From Streptococcus anginosus (lineage in GTDB: Bacteria > Bacillota > Bacilli > Lactobacillales > Streptococcaceae): a stretch of DNA of 64,000 nt. A program made the position numbers and the translations under genes. Position 1 is the stretch's first letter; every line of letters begins with the position of its first letter. Below, piece after piece: positions 55,271 to 63,135 of the stretch. Below the pieces are notes generated by a model. It made no database searches. It had not been told where the DNA came from and saw only the letters and a program-made list of their open reading frames with translations. The DNA is taken from NCBI RefSeq assembly GCF_001697145.1, contig NZ_CP012719.1:530501-594500 (forward strand). Reading direction: 5' to 3'.

Positions 55271-55329
55271 AAAAAAACGAACAGTTTCGATATTCTGTTA
55301 GTCAGAACATCGGAATTATTCGTTTTTTT
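55271..55329 (+). terminator. Terminator after alaS
   Basis: AAAAAAACGAA (55271-55281) pairs with TTCGTTTTTTT (55319-55329), with inner CGATaTTCTG/CAGAAcATCG pairing. It is the main feature of the first half of the 440-bp gap before the next gene. Confidence 0.88.
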
Positions 55330-55424
55330 ATTTGTACTGTTAGGTTGTGGTGTTTTATAAAGATTTTTTGACTGAAAAAGATAGTTATTCCAATTTCCTT
55401 ACGATTCACTTATATTTTTGATAG

Positions 55425-55476
55425 TTACAATTTTATAAAAATATGGTAAAATGGTTTTGAAGATAAAACGCTTTCA
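55425..55476 (+). promoter_or_regulatory. Promoter of the SPFH operon with a cre-like site
   Basis: TTACAA (55425-55430), 16 bases and TGG-TAAAAT (55447-55452) form a promoter. ATAAAACGCTTTCA at 55463-55476 is, on the minus strand, TGAAAGCGTTTTAT, matching the cre consensus except one position, and lies at the start of transcription. The leader to the start codon is then about 170 bases and has no obvious known riboswitch. Confidence 0.5.
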
Positions 55477-55633
55477 TACAGCTAATCGTGTTGCGATAAA
55501 AAGACAGATATTGCTAGTTAGCGTATGATTTTTTGTAAAAATTCACAAATTTATGACAAAGGAGATGATGTCGTTTAGTAGTACAGTTTAAGGTAGCGGA
55601 AACATGTTTTTTAAAGAGAGAAAGGAGATTCTT

Positions 55634-56968
55634 ATGGGACTCATTAAAGCAGGAATTGGTGCCGTAGGCGGCGTATTGGCTGATCAATGGAAAGAATTCT
55701 TTTACTGTGATGCCATGGACAAGTCTGTCATGGTGGTCAAAGGACAAAAGCAAGTATCTGGACGTTCATCCAACACGAAAGGTAACGACAACATTATTTC
55801 GAATGGTTCTGGAATTGCTGTTGCAGACGGTCAGTGTATGATGATTGTCGAGCAGGGAAAAATTGTTGAAGTCTGTGCCGAGCCTGGTCAATTCACTTAT
55901 GACACGTCTAGCGAGCCTAGTATTTTTACAGGTAATTTAGGCAATTCCATTAAGGAAACTTTTAAACAAATTGGAAAACGTTTCACTTATGGTGGTGATA
56001 CAGGCAAAGATCAACGTGTTTACTATTTCAATACAAAAGAGCTGATTGATAATAAGTTTGGCACACCAAACCCAATTCCATTTCGTGTGGTGGATTCAAA
56101 AATCGGCTTAGATGTAGATGTTTCTGTCCGTTGCTCTGGTGTTTATTCTTATAAGATTGCAGACCCACTTCTTTTCTATACCAATGTCTGTGGCAATGTG
56201 GAAAAAGAATATTTGCGTGAAGAGTTAGAATCACAACTGAAAACAGAATTTATCAGTGCTCTTCAACCAGCATTCGCTGCATTATCTGATTTAGAATTGC
56301 GACCAAATCAAATTGTTAGCCATAATACAGAACTCGAAAATGCCATGAATGAAGCGCTCTCTAGCAAATGGGGAGAACTGCGTGGCTTGAAAGTCATTAG
56401 TGTAGCTCTTGGTTCAGTAACTCTTCCAGACGAAGATGCTGAAATGATTAAGCAGGCTCAACGTGTGGCTATTATGAAGGATCCAACCATGGCAGCGGCT
56501 ACCTTAGTCGGTGCGCAAGCAGATGCTATGAAAGCGGCGGCTGAAAATCCAGGTGGTGCAATGACTGGCTTTATGGGAGTAGGAATGGCAGCGGGCGCAG
56601 GTGGTATGAATGCTCAAAATCTTTTTGCGATGGGACAAGAGCAGGCCGCTAGTCAGCAAACGCAAACAGCGAGTGCAGCCTCTCAAACCCAAACTACTAC
56701 GGATAAATGGACTTGTCCAAATGGACATGAAGCTTCAGGTAAATTCTGTCCTGAATGTGGTTCACCAAAACCTGTGAGTGACAGCTGGACTTGTACTTGT
56801 GGGACTGTCAATAATGGTAAATTCTGTTCAAACTGTGGTCAACCGAAACCAGAAACCCGCCGTCAATATCGTTGTAGCAATTGTGGCTGGCAACCAGAAG
56901 ATGCTTATAATCCACCTAAATTCTGCCCAGAATGTGGCAATGTATTTGATGAAAATGACCTTGTTTAA
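55634..56968 (+). CDS. SPFH-domain protein with three C-terminal zinc ribbons (YdjI-like)
   Basis: The 444-aa protein has an N-terminal amphipathic or membrane-touching segment (GLIKAGIGAVGGVLADQW), an SPFH/virion-core-like domain (about 25-300), a small-residue linker (GGAMTGFMGVGMAAGAGGMN) and three zinc ribbons: CPNGHEASGKFCPECG, CTCGTVNNGKFCSNCG and CSNCGW...FCPECG. This fits Bacillus YdjI, which with YdjG and YdjH forms a membrane complex that recruits the PspA-like YdjF on envelope damage. The start at 55634 follows AAAGGAG; the longer frame is not favoured. It is first in a three-gene operon. Confidence 0.87.
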   Translation: MGLIKAGIGAVGGVLADQWKEFFYCDAMDKSVMVVKGQKQVSGRSSNTKGNDNIISNGSGIAVADGQCMMIVEQGKIVEVCAEPGQFTYDTSSEPSIFTGNLGNSIKETFKQIGKRFTYGGDTGKDQRVYYFNTKELIDNKFGTPNPIPFRVVDSKIGLDVDVSVRCSGVYSYKIADPLLFYTNVCGNVEKEYLREELESQLKTEFISALQPAFAALSDLELRPNQIVSHNTELENAMNEALSSKWGELRGLKVISVALGSVTLPDEDAEMIKQAQRVAIMKDPTMAAATLVGAQADAMKAAAENPGGAMTGFMGVGMAAGAGGMNAQNLFAMGQEQAASQQTQTASAASQTQTTTDKWTCPNGHEASGKFCPECGSPKPVSDSWTCTCGTVNNGKFCSNCGQPKPETRRQYRCSNCGWQPEDAYNPPKFCPECGNVFDENDLV

Positions 56969-57017
56969 AACTTTTCTAACTATCTCATAGCTCGATGACA
57001 GTAGAAAGGAGGTCATC

Positions 57018-58103
57018 ATGGCTGATTTACAAGAATATAAATGTCCAAATTGTGGTGGTGCTCTTGAATTTAATAGTTCAATCCAGAAAATGAAGTGCCC
57101 TTATTGTGATTCCGAATTGGATATGTCAAGTTTGAAGGAATTGGATGAACAATTAAAAACCCAGACTGATGAAAATATGACCTGGAGTACGCAGGCTGGT
57201 GGTGAATGGGATACGGGCGAGATTGATCAGCTATCAGTTTATGTCTGTAAATCTTGTGGTGGTGAAATTGTTGCTGACGAGTCAACAGCAGCCACTTCGT
57301 GTCCATTCTGCGATAATCCTGTTGTTATGATGGGACGCTTTGCTGGTGATTTAAAGCCAGATTATGTGATTCCATTCAAATTAGATAAAAAGGCAGCAAA
57401 GGCGAATCTGAACAAGCATCTCATGGGGAAACGCCTCTTGCCAAAAGTTTTTAAAGACCAAAATCATATTGATGAAGTAAAGGGGGTTTATGTTCCGTTC
57501 TGGCTTTTTGACACAGAAGCAGATGCGGATGTTCATTATAAAGCAAGCAGGATTAGAACATGGAGTGATAGTGAGTATGACTATACCGAAACAAGCTATT
57601 TTTCAGTTATTCGTTCCGGTCAGTTAGCGTTTGAACATATCCCGGTAGACGGTTCAAGTAAATTGGATGATCAATTAATGGAATCCATTGAACCCTTTGA
57701 TTTTTCAGAAGCTGTTGATTTTCAGACAGCTTACCTAGCAGGATACCTAGCAGATAAATATGATGTCGGAGCCGAGGAGAGCATTACTCATGCTAACAGC
57801 CGTGTCAAGCAAAGCACGGAGGAAGCCTTTGAAGATACAGTTACGGGGTTTTCTACCGTTACCCCAGAATCTTCGAATATTCGCTTGATAAATGGTTCAA
57901 CTAAGTATGTTCTCTATCCAGTTTGGCTCTTAAATACGACTTGGAAGGGCAAAAAGTTTGTCTTTGCGATGAATGGTCAGACTGGTAAATTCGTCGGAGA
58001 TTTGCCCTTAGACAAGCAAGCTTATAGACGTTGGCTAATTGGACTGGCCGTGGCGGCAAGTTTAGTTAGTTATGCGGCTGTATGGATGATTCACTTACTG
58101 TAA
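57018..58103 (+). CDS. Zinc-finger membrane protein (YdjG-like)
   Basis: The 361-aa protein starts with two TFIIB-type zinc fingers (YKCPNCGGALEF...MKCPYCDSEL and YVCKSCGGEIVADESTAATSC, then CDN) and continues with a beta-rich domain (KGVYVPFWLFDTEADADVHY, LYPVWLLNTTWKGKKFVFAM) and one C-terminal membrane helix (LIGLAVAASLVSYAAVWMI). It matches Bacillus YdjG in plan. AAGGAGG lies before ATG. It follows the SPFH gene after 49 bases and precedes the TPM gene by 17. Confidence 0.85.
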   Translation: MADLQEYKCPNCGGALEFNSSIQKMKCPYCDSELDMSSLKELDEQLKTQTDENMTWSTQAGGEWDTGEIDQLSVYVCKSCGGEIVADESTAATSCPFCDNPVVMMGRFAGDLKPDYVIPFKLDKKAAKANLNKHLMGKRLLPKVFKDQNHIDEVKGVYVPFWLFDTEADADVHYKASRIRTWSDSEYDYTETSYFSVIRSGQLAFEHIPVDGSSKLDDQLMESIEPFDFSEAVDFQTAYLAGYLADKYDVGAEESITHANSRVKQSTEEAFEDTVTGFSTVTPESSNIRLINGSTKYVLYPVWLLNTTWKGKKFVFAMNGQTGKFVGDLPLDKQAYRRWLIGLAVAASLVSYAAVWMIHLL

Positions 58104-58120
58104 GAAGGGAGGATAAGATT

Positions 58121-59299
58121 ATGTTGAAGAAATTCATAATTTTACTGACAACTCTTCTTCTCTCCTTTCTCATGATTGGGACTGTCTGTGCAGAAGAAAC
58201 CAGCTATATTCGTGATGAAGTCTCAGCCTTTTCAAGCAAGGAAATAACAGAGATTAACAAAGCGGCTAAAGCTATTGAAGAACAATATCATTTTAAAGTT
58301 TACTTTTTGGCAGCAAAATCAGTAGGTGAAGGTGGTATTTTGGCCTATGCTGAAAAGGTTTATCAAGAATCTGCAGGCACAGCTGAAGGTATTCTCCTTG
58401 CTGTTGATAAAGAAAAAAATGAATGGATCCTATATTATGCTGGAAACGCTAAAGAAAAGCTAGGCGCAAAGAGTGATGACATACTTTGGCAAGCTTTTGA
58501 TAGTGGGAAAAACAACTATAGTGGTGTTCGATATTATCTCAATAAGGTAGTCAAATTGCTAGATACATCAGCTAATAAATTACTTGTAGATGATGCTGAT
58601 TTGCTGAAGCCAAAGCAAGAAAAAGCCCTGTTAGCAAAGCTCAAAGATATTAGCAAACGCCAAAAATGTGATGTCGTTGTTGTGACCGTCAAGAGTCTGG
58701 AAGGAAAGAGCGCCCAAGACTTCGCAGATGACTACTTCGACTACAATGGCTACGGTCAAGGAAAAAATCACGATGGGGTGCTTTTCGTAGTCAGCATGGA
58801 AGATCGGAAGTGGCATATTTCAACGACAGGATACGGCATTACTGCTTTTACAGATGCTGGCTTAGACTACCTGTCAAAGCAGTTCTTACCTGATTTAAAA
58901 GATGGTGACTACAATGCTGCTTTTACAACCTACGCTGAGCAGTGTGATGATTTCCTCACTCAAGCACGAAAAGGACAGCCTTATGATGTAAAAAATCTCC
59001 CTAAGGAGCCCTTAAGTTGGTACTGGATTCCAGGAGCATTGGCTATCGGCTTTGGTCTCGCCTTTCTCATCGTAACAGGAATGAAAGGTCAGCTCAAATC
59101 TGTTTATTATAAAACCGGAGCCGCTGATTACATCAAGAAAAATAGTCTCCAGATTACCAATGCTCAAGAATTCTTCCTCTACTCAAATGTAGATAAGAAA
59201 GCAAAACCGGAGCCTAGCAGCTCCAGTGATTCTGGGGGTAGTAGTACACATACATCTTCCTCAGACAGAAGTCACGGGGGTAGTGGCGGAAGTTTTTAG
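58121..59299 (+). CDS. Double TPM-domain secreted membrane protein (YdjH-like)
   Basis: The 392-aa protein has a signal peptide (MLKKFIILLTTLLLSFLMIGTVCA) and two TPM domains facing outside (about 28-135 and 150-290; the second has TVKSLEGKSAQDFADDYFDY and HDGVLFVVSMEDRKWHISTTGY). A membrane helix (WIPGALAIGFGLAFLIVT) and a Ser/Gly-rich tail (HTSSSDRSHGGSGGSF) follow. TPM domains occur in thylakoid photosystem-repair proteins and bacterial envelope proteins. It completes the YdjIGH-like set. The start at 58121 follows GGGAGG and lies after the stop of the preceding gene. Confidence 0.87.
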   Translation: MLKKFIILLTTLLLSFLMIGTVCAEETSYIRDEVSAFSSKEITEINKAAKAIEEQYHFKVYFLAAKSVGEGGILAYAEKVYQESAGTAEGILLAVDKEKNEWILYYAGNAKEKLGAKSDDILWQAFDSGKNNYSGVRYYLNKVVKLLDTSANKLLVDDADLLKPKQEKALLAKLKDISKRQKCDVVVVTVKSLEGKSAQDFADDYFDYNGYGQGKNHDGVLFVVSMEDRKWHISTTGYGITAFTDAGLDYLSKQFLPDLKDGDYNAAFTTYAEQCDDFLTQARKGQPYDVKNLPKEPLSWYWIPGALAIGFGLAFLIVTGMKGQLKSVYYKTGAADYIKKNSLQITNAQEFFLYSNVDKKAKPEPSSSSDSGGSSTHTSSSDRSHGGSGGSF

Positions 59300-59318
59300 A
59301 TGGATAATAGTGGAAGTT

Positions 59319-59352
59319 TAAAAAGGTCAGGATAGTTATGCTGGCCTTTTTA
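59319..59352 (+). terminator. Terminator after the YdjIGH-like operon
   Basis: AAAAAGGTCAG pairs with CTGGCCTTTTT (one mismatch) and is followed by ATTACAC. Confidence 0.8.
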
Positions 59353-59390
59353 TTACACTTTATTTTACAACGGGGCGAATTTTAAAATTT

Positions 59391-59795
59391 TCAAACGATG
59401 TTGTCCACAATAATTTTATTTCTAGGGGAATTCAACGAGGAATGGTAAAAGCTATCAATTTGCTTTACATCATTTTCTAAATCGGAAAGAATGTCTTTAT
59501 CTGACAGTTGATTGTCATAAAGAAAAGCCGCAAACATCTTTCCTTTTATATTTGTATTGAAGTCTGCAATGATTTTTGCATAGAAATAGCGTTTGCCTGC
59601 CAAACCTAAGACAATCAGCATATTTCCAAGAATTCCCAACATCAAGATTTGCCAGAGAATTTTTAAATTTTTCGATTGAAAACTATCAATAATCATCCGA
59701 ACGAGCGTTGGGTTTAAAACTGACTCAATCCATGTCAGCACGATAAACAGAAGGTAAATCGTCAGTAGTTTTTTTGAAATAAATCGTTTCAGCAT
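59391..59795 (-). pseudogene. N-terminal fragment of an ABC exporter (membrane domain only)
   Basis: The 134-aa product MLKRFISKKLLTIYLLFIVL... has two or three helices and the FNTNIKGKMFAAFLYDNQLS segment of type I ABC exporters. It stops before the remaining helices and the whole ATPase domain; a full protein would be about 530-580 aa. The last residues (SPRNKIIVDNIV) look unlike the family, marking a deletion joint near 59420. The start at 59795 is set by AAGGA; a start at 59819 has none. It is probably not functional. Confidence 0.7.
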
Positions 59796-59830
59796 ATCTG
59801 ATAAATCCTTATAAAACATATGAATACTTT

Positions 59831-59862
59831 AAAAACTCTCAAAAAGCCGTTTGAGAGTTTTT
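59831..59862 (-). terminator. Terminator of the HD-HAD-FemABX operon
   Basis: AAAAACTCTCAAA (59831-59843) and TTTGAGAGTTTTT (59850-59862) form a perfect stem at the end of the last ligase gene. Confidence 0.85.
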
Positions 59863-61099
59863 AAGCGCGCCGTAGGAATTTTTTAATCAAACTGAGAATT
59901 TTAAATTTAAGTGGTTGTGGATAATAGCGGAAGGTACCCATTTTGCGAACAATGTAGCCATTGAAGTTTTGTTTGAAACGGAGAACGCCGTCAGACCCGT
60001 CGAAAATTCCTGTAATGCCAAGAAAATTGTAAAAAGGAATGTTTCGCTTGAGAGCTTCTTTCATGACATATTCTTGGAGAAGTGCTGGGGCGTAGAATTT
60101 GTTAAATTCAGGATAGGAACCACTAAAGAGGTAAGTCGCTTCCTGTGATGTATAGATAAAGAGGCTGCCTGCAAGAACTTGGTCTTCTGTTCCATATTTA
60201 TCTATCAATTCTTGCGCTTCGGCTTTGCGTGTTTCAAAACTTTCAAATTGGCTAGAGAATTCACGCAGTTGATTGTGTTTTTTCTCTGACTGAGGATTTT
60301 TTTCTAAATCCGCTTTTAATTTTTGAATTTTTTGTTTTAGTTTTTCTTGATCATGTTGCAGATGTTGCAAATAATCTTGAAAATTAAGCGTTGCAATCAT
60401 GAAGTCCGCTTGATTGCCAAAAGCATCATAGAAATCTTGATAATAATCTAATGATTTATCGCTATATTCACGACGTTCGGAGGTGGCAGAAGTGATTTCC
60501 TTGAAAATATTTAATTCGTCTCTCTTCAGTTTTTTTAGTTGAATGCCGAAAGTATTCGCTTTTTTGACGGTTGATTTGCCATTTTTGCTGAAGGATTTGA
60601 TGAGGTCTTTTTCGGTAAGACCTGCCAGATCTTTGACATAGTGCCAATCAGGTTCGCCACCTGGATAACCTGTCTGCAAGCCATCAAATTCATAACCTAA
60701 GTCTGTCAAATCTTTTATCAATTCTGTTTTTTCGAGCGAAGTAGGCTGTCCATTACTGTCAAATGTTTGATAAGTTTCATAAGGTTTGACAATTAGCTCT
60801 AAAGCACCATTTTCTTTGGCGTAGGTCTTGAGTTCACGGTAAAAAGCTTGCAGGTCGTGAGGATTTGTTGAAACAGGACCGCAATTGATTTCCATGTGAA
60901 GTCCGCCTGTCATGGGCATACTGTAGAGCACAGCTGAAATGGTTACTTCACCGTATTCATTTGTGTGACCGACATATTGGCAAGTAAAACCGCGTTTCTC
61001 TAAGAGCTTTTCCATTTCTACTGTTTGCATAAAAGAACGTTGATTGCAAGACGCGCTATGGTTTACAAATTCTTCTTGACTAAGTTGTCTGAATGTCAT
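59861..61099 (-). CDS. murN: FemABX peptidoglycan cross-bridge ligase, MurN-like
   Basis: FemABX enzymes use aminoacyl-tRNA to add amino acids to the lysine of lipid II. The 412-aa protein has two GNAT-like domains broken by a coiled-coil arm (about 235-285: DYLQHLQHDQEKLKQKIQKL) that resembles tRNA synthetase arms. Landmarks are MEINCGPVSTNP and YNFLGITGIFDGSDGVLRFK. It is second of two tandem ligases (12-base gap), as murM-murN in pneumococcus, where MurN adds the second residue. The symbol is by order and similarity; other streptococcal Fem paralogues exist. Confidence 0.78.
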   Translation of the reverse strand: MTFRQLSQEEFVNHSASCNQRSFMQTVEMEKLLEKRGFTCQYVGHTNEYGEVTISAVLYSMPMTGGLHMEINCGPVSTNPHDLQAFYRELKTYAKENGALELIVKPYETYQTFDSNGQPTSLEKTELIKDLTDLGYEFDGLQTGYPGGEPDWHYVKDLAGLTEKDLIKSFSKNGKSTVKKANTFGIQLKKLKRDELNIFKEITSATSERREYSDKSLDYYQDFYDAFGNQADFMIATLNFQDYLQHLQHDQEKLKQKIQKLKADLEKNPQSEKKHNQLREFSSQFESFETRKAEAQELIDKYGTEDQVLAGSLFIYTSQEATYLFSGSYPEFNKFYAPALLQEYVMKEALKRNIPFYNFLGITGIFDGSDGVLRFKQNFNGYIVRKMGTFRYYPQPLKFKILSLIKKFLRRA

Positions 61100-61111
61100 A
61101 CGATTCCTTTC

Positions 61112-62326
61112 TTAGTGTTTGCTGCGGAGTTTCTTTCTCAAAGTATAAGCAAGGTTAGAGAGATGATAGAGTGGATTGGTTGGCAAGTTAAACTCTCCGA
61201 CAAACTCTTCAATAGTCGGGTTGAATTTAGATTTGAAGTGGTAAAGCCCGCCGTCTAAATCATTTTCAACACCGCCCATATTTTGCCAATTAGCTCCGCG
61301 TTCAAAAGCGTGTTTAGCGGTTTCGTACCAAGTGAGGAGAGCTGGTTGGTAGCGGCGGTATTCTTCGTCCATCCCAGCATAGATATTTTCAGAGGTAGTT
61401 CCATATTCGAGAACCAAAGTTCCAGATAGAGGCACTGTCATGGCTCCTTGAGTCATTTTTTCTACTAAGAAGTCCATTTCTTCTTGCAGTCGTTTTTGTT
61501 CTTGCTTGTTATTTTCAATTTTACCGGGCTTGGTTTTTTCAGTGAACTTGCTGGCTTCTTTTTCAGCCTTAACTTTTTGATCTTGGAGACTTTCCAGACG
61601 CTCGTTTAAGTCAATGCTTGCAAGTGTGATATAGGAATGCTCAGGGTAAGTATCCAGCAGTTTTTGATAGTAATCCTGCCCGCGTAGATGAATGCTTTTC
61701 CGATTCTCTGTTTTTTTCATCAAAGCAGAGAAATCATCCAAAAGCTCTTTGCCACCAAATTGGACTTGAATACCTTTGTTGCGTGCGGTGCGAATGGCTT
61801 GACGTGTGCTCTTCGATAAAAGTTCTTCGCTGAAATTGTCCTTGTAAATATTTGCTTGAAAACGCGGTTGAATCGTTTCGTCAAGTGATTCTGTCCGTCC
61901 CACCCAAATCGCTCCAGCTTTCTGGAGATTTTGAATCACGTCAAGTGTTTCTTGCTGTTCTTTTCTGTCTTCTCCAATTTGAGCCTGCACGAGGAAAAGA
62001 CTCGGATCAAACTTGATAAAAAGAGCTTTTTTAGTTTTAGCAAATTGTTTCAAGGAATTCAGGACAAATTGCAGTAATTCCTGATCATGATAATCCATAA
62101 TAGGACCGCGAGGAATATAAAGCATAGTCATGCCGAGTGGCAAAGGCTTGATGAGAATGCTAGCAGAAGCCACTAATTGGTCATTCTTGTAAAAACCAAT
62201 TCGTTCATTGTCCCAATTATCTTTGACCTTTGCCCAAGAAGCGCTTTGAAGCAAATTGGTTTGAGAACTTGCCTTAACAAAATCATCGTGTTCTTGAGCA
62301 GATATTCCGATTTTATAAGTGTACAT
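61112..62326 (-). CDS. murM: FemABX peptidoglycan cross-bridge ligase, MurM-like
   Basis: The 404-aa protein is the upstream ligase of the pair and would add Ala or Ser to lipid II lysine. Landmarks are LLQSASWAKVKDNWDNERIG at the N-terminus, MLYIPRGPIMDY, the arm LQDQKVKAEKEASKF...EQKRLQEEMDFLVEKM, and GANWQNMGGVENDLDGGLYH. ATG 62326 overlaps the stop of the HAD gene (TAATG), so translation is coupled; the GTG start at 62341 is not favoured. In pneumococcus murM variation affects beta-lactam resistance. Confidence 0.78.
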   Translation of the reverse strand: MYTYKIGISAQEHDDFVKASSQTNLLQSASWAKVKDNWDNERIGFYKNDQLVASASILIKPLPLGMTMLYIPRGPIMDYHDQELLQFVLNSLKQFAKTKKALFIKFDPSLFLVQAQIGEDRKEQQETLDVIQNLQKAGAIWVGRTESLDETIQPRFQANIYKDNFSEELLSKSTRQAIRTARNKGIQVQFGGKELLDDFSALMKKTENRKSIHLRGQDYYQKLLDTYPEHSYITLASIDLNERLESLQDQKVKAEKEASKFTEKTKPGKIENNKQEQKRLQEEMDFLVEKMTQGAMTVPLSGTLVLEYGTTSENIYAGMDEEYRRYQPALLTWYETAKHAFERGANWQNMGGVENDLDGGLYHFKSKFNPTIEEFVGEFNLPTNPLYHLSNLAYTLRKKLRSKH

Positions 62327-63135
62327 TAGTTTAAAACCCACTCTCTAATAGCGTATGCAACACCGGATTCATCGTTTGATTTGGTAATATACTTGGCAAT
62401 TTTCTTCAACTCGTCAGTCCCATTTTCCATTACAACAGGATTTCCCACGACTTCTAGCATCGCACGGTCATTTTCTTCATCACCAATCGCCATGGTCTCT
62501 TCTTTTGTCAATCCTAATTTTTCTGCTAGATGCATGACCGCTGCCCCTTTGTTGACAGTTTTTTTGACAATTTCTAAGTAAAAAGGTGCAGATTTCACGA
62601 GTGTGTACTTGTCGTACAATTTTTTTGGAAGTTTAGCGATTACTTGATCCAAAATTTCTGGTTCGTCAATATACATGATTTTGACAATTTCTTTATCTAC
62701 CATTTCTTCTGGAGTGCGGTAGTAGACTGGCATATTGACCAGCCCAGCTTCATAAACGGTGTATTTTCCAATGTTACGATTAGCAGTATAAATACCGTCC
62801 TTAGTGATAGCGTGCATGTGAACCCCTAGCTTGCGACTGAGGCATTCGATATCCAGATAATCTTCATAGGACAAAGGTTCTTTGATGTATTCTTCCCCAG
62901 TGACTGTATCTTGAACCAGCCCGCCATTGAAGGTAATGACATAATTACCTGGCTCATTTAGATGTAATTCTTCGAGCAAATTTCTCACTCCTGGAATGGG
63001 ACGTCCGGTTGCAATGACAATCTTTACTCCAGCAGCTTTGGCATCTTGTACAGCAGAAAAAACTTCTGGTGTGACTTCTCTTTTGTTGTTTAATAAAGTT
63101 CCGTCAATGTCAACGGCAATTAGTTTAATGTTCAT
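62326..63135 (-). CDS. Cof-type HAD-IIB phosphatase
   Basis: The 269-aa protein is a sugar-phosphatase-like HAD hydrolase. Motif I is VDIDGTLLNNKREVT, motif II lies in IATGRPIPGVRNL, motif III is the Lys of NKGAAVMHLAEKLG and motif IV is GDEENDRAMLEVV. The substrate is unknown. The start at 63135 (MNIKLIAVDIDGTLL) lies inside the end of the HD gene, with GGAGAA upstream; longer starts would add nonfamily residues. It overlaps neighbours on both sides, so the cluster is one operon. Confidence 0.9.
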   Translation of the reverse strand: MNIKLIAVDIDGTLLNNKREVTPEVFSAVQDAKAAGVKIVIATGRPIPGVRNLLEELHLNEPGNYVITFNGGLVQDTVTGEEYIKEPLSYEDYLDIECLSRKLGVHMHAITKDGIYTANRNIGKYTVYEAGLVNMPVYYRTPEEMVDKEIVKIMYIDEPEILDQVIAKLPKKLYDKYTLVKSAPFYLEIVKKTVNKGAAVMHLAEKLGLTKEETMAIGDEENDRAMLEVVGNPVVMENGTDELKKIAKYITKSNDESGVAYAIREWVLN

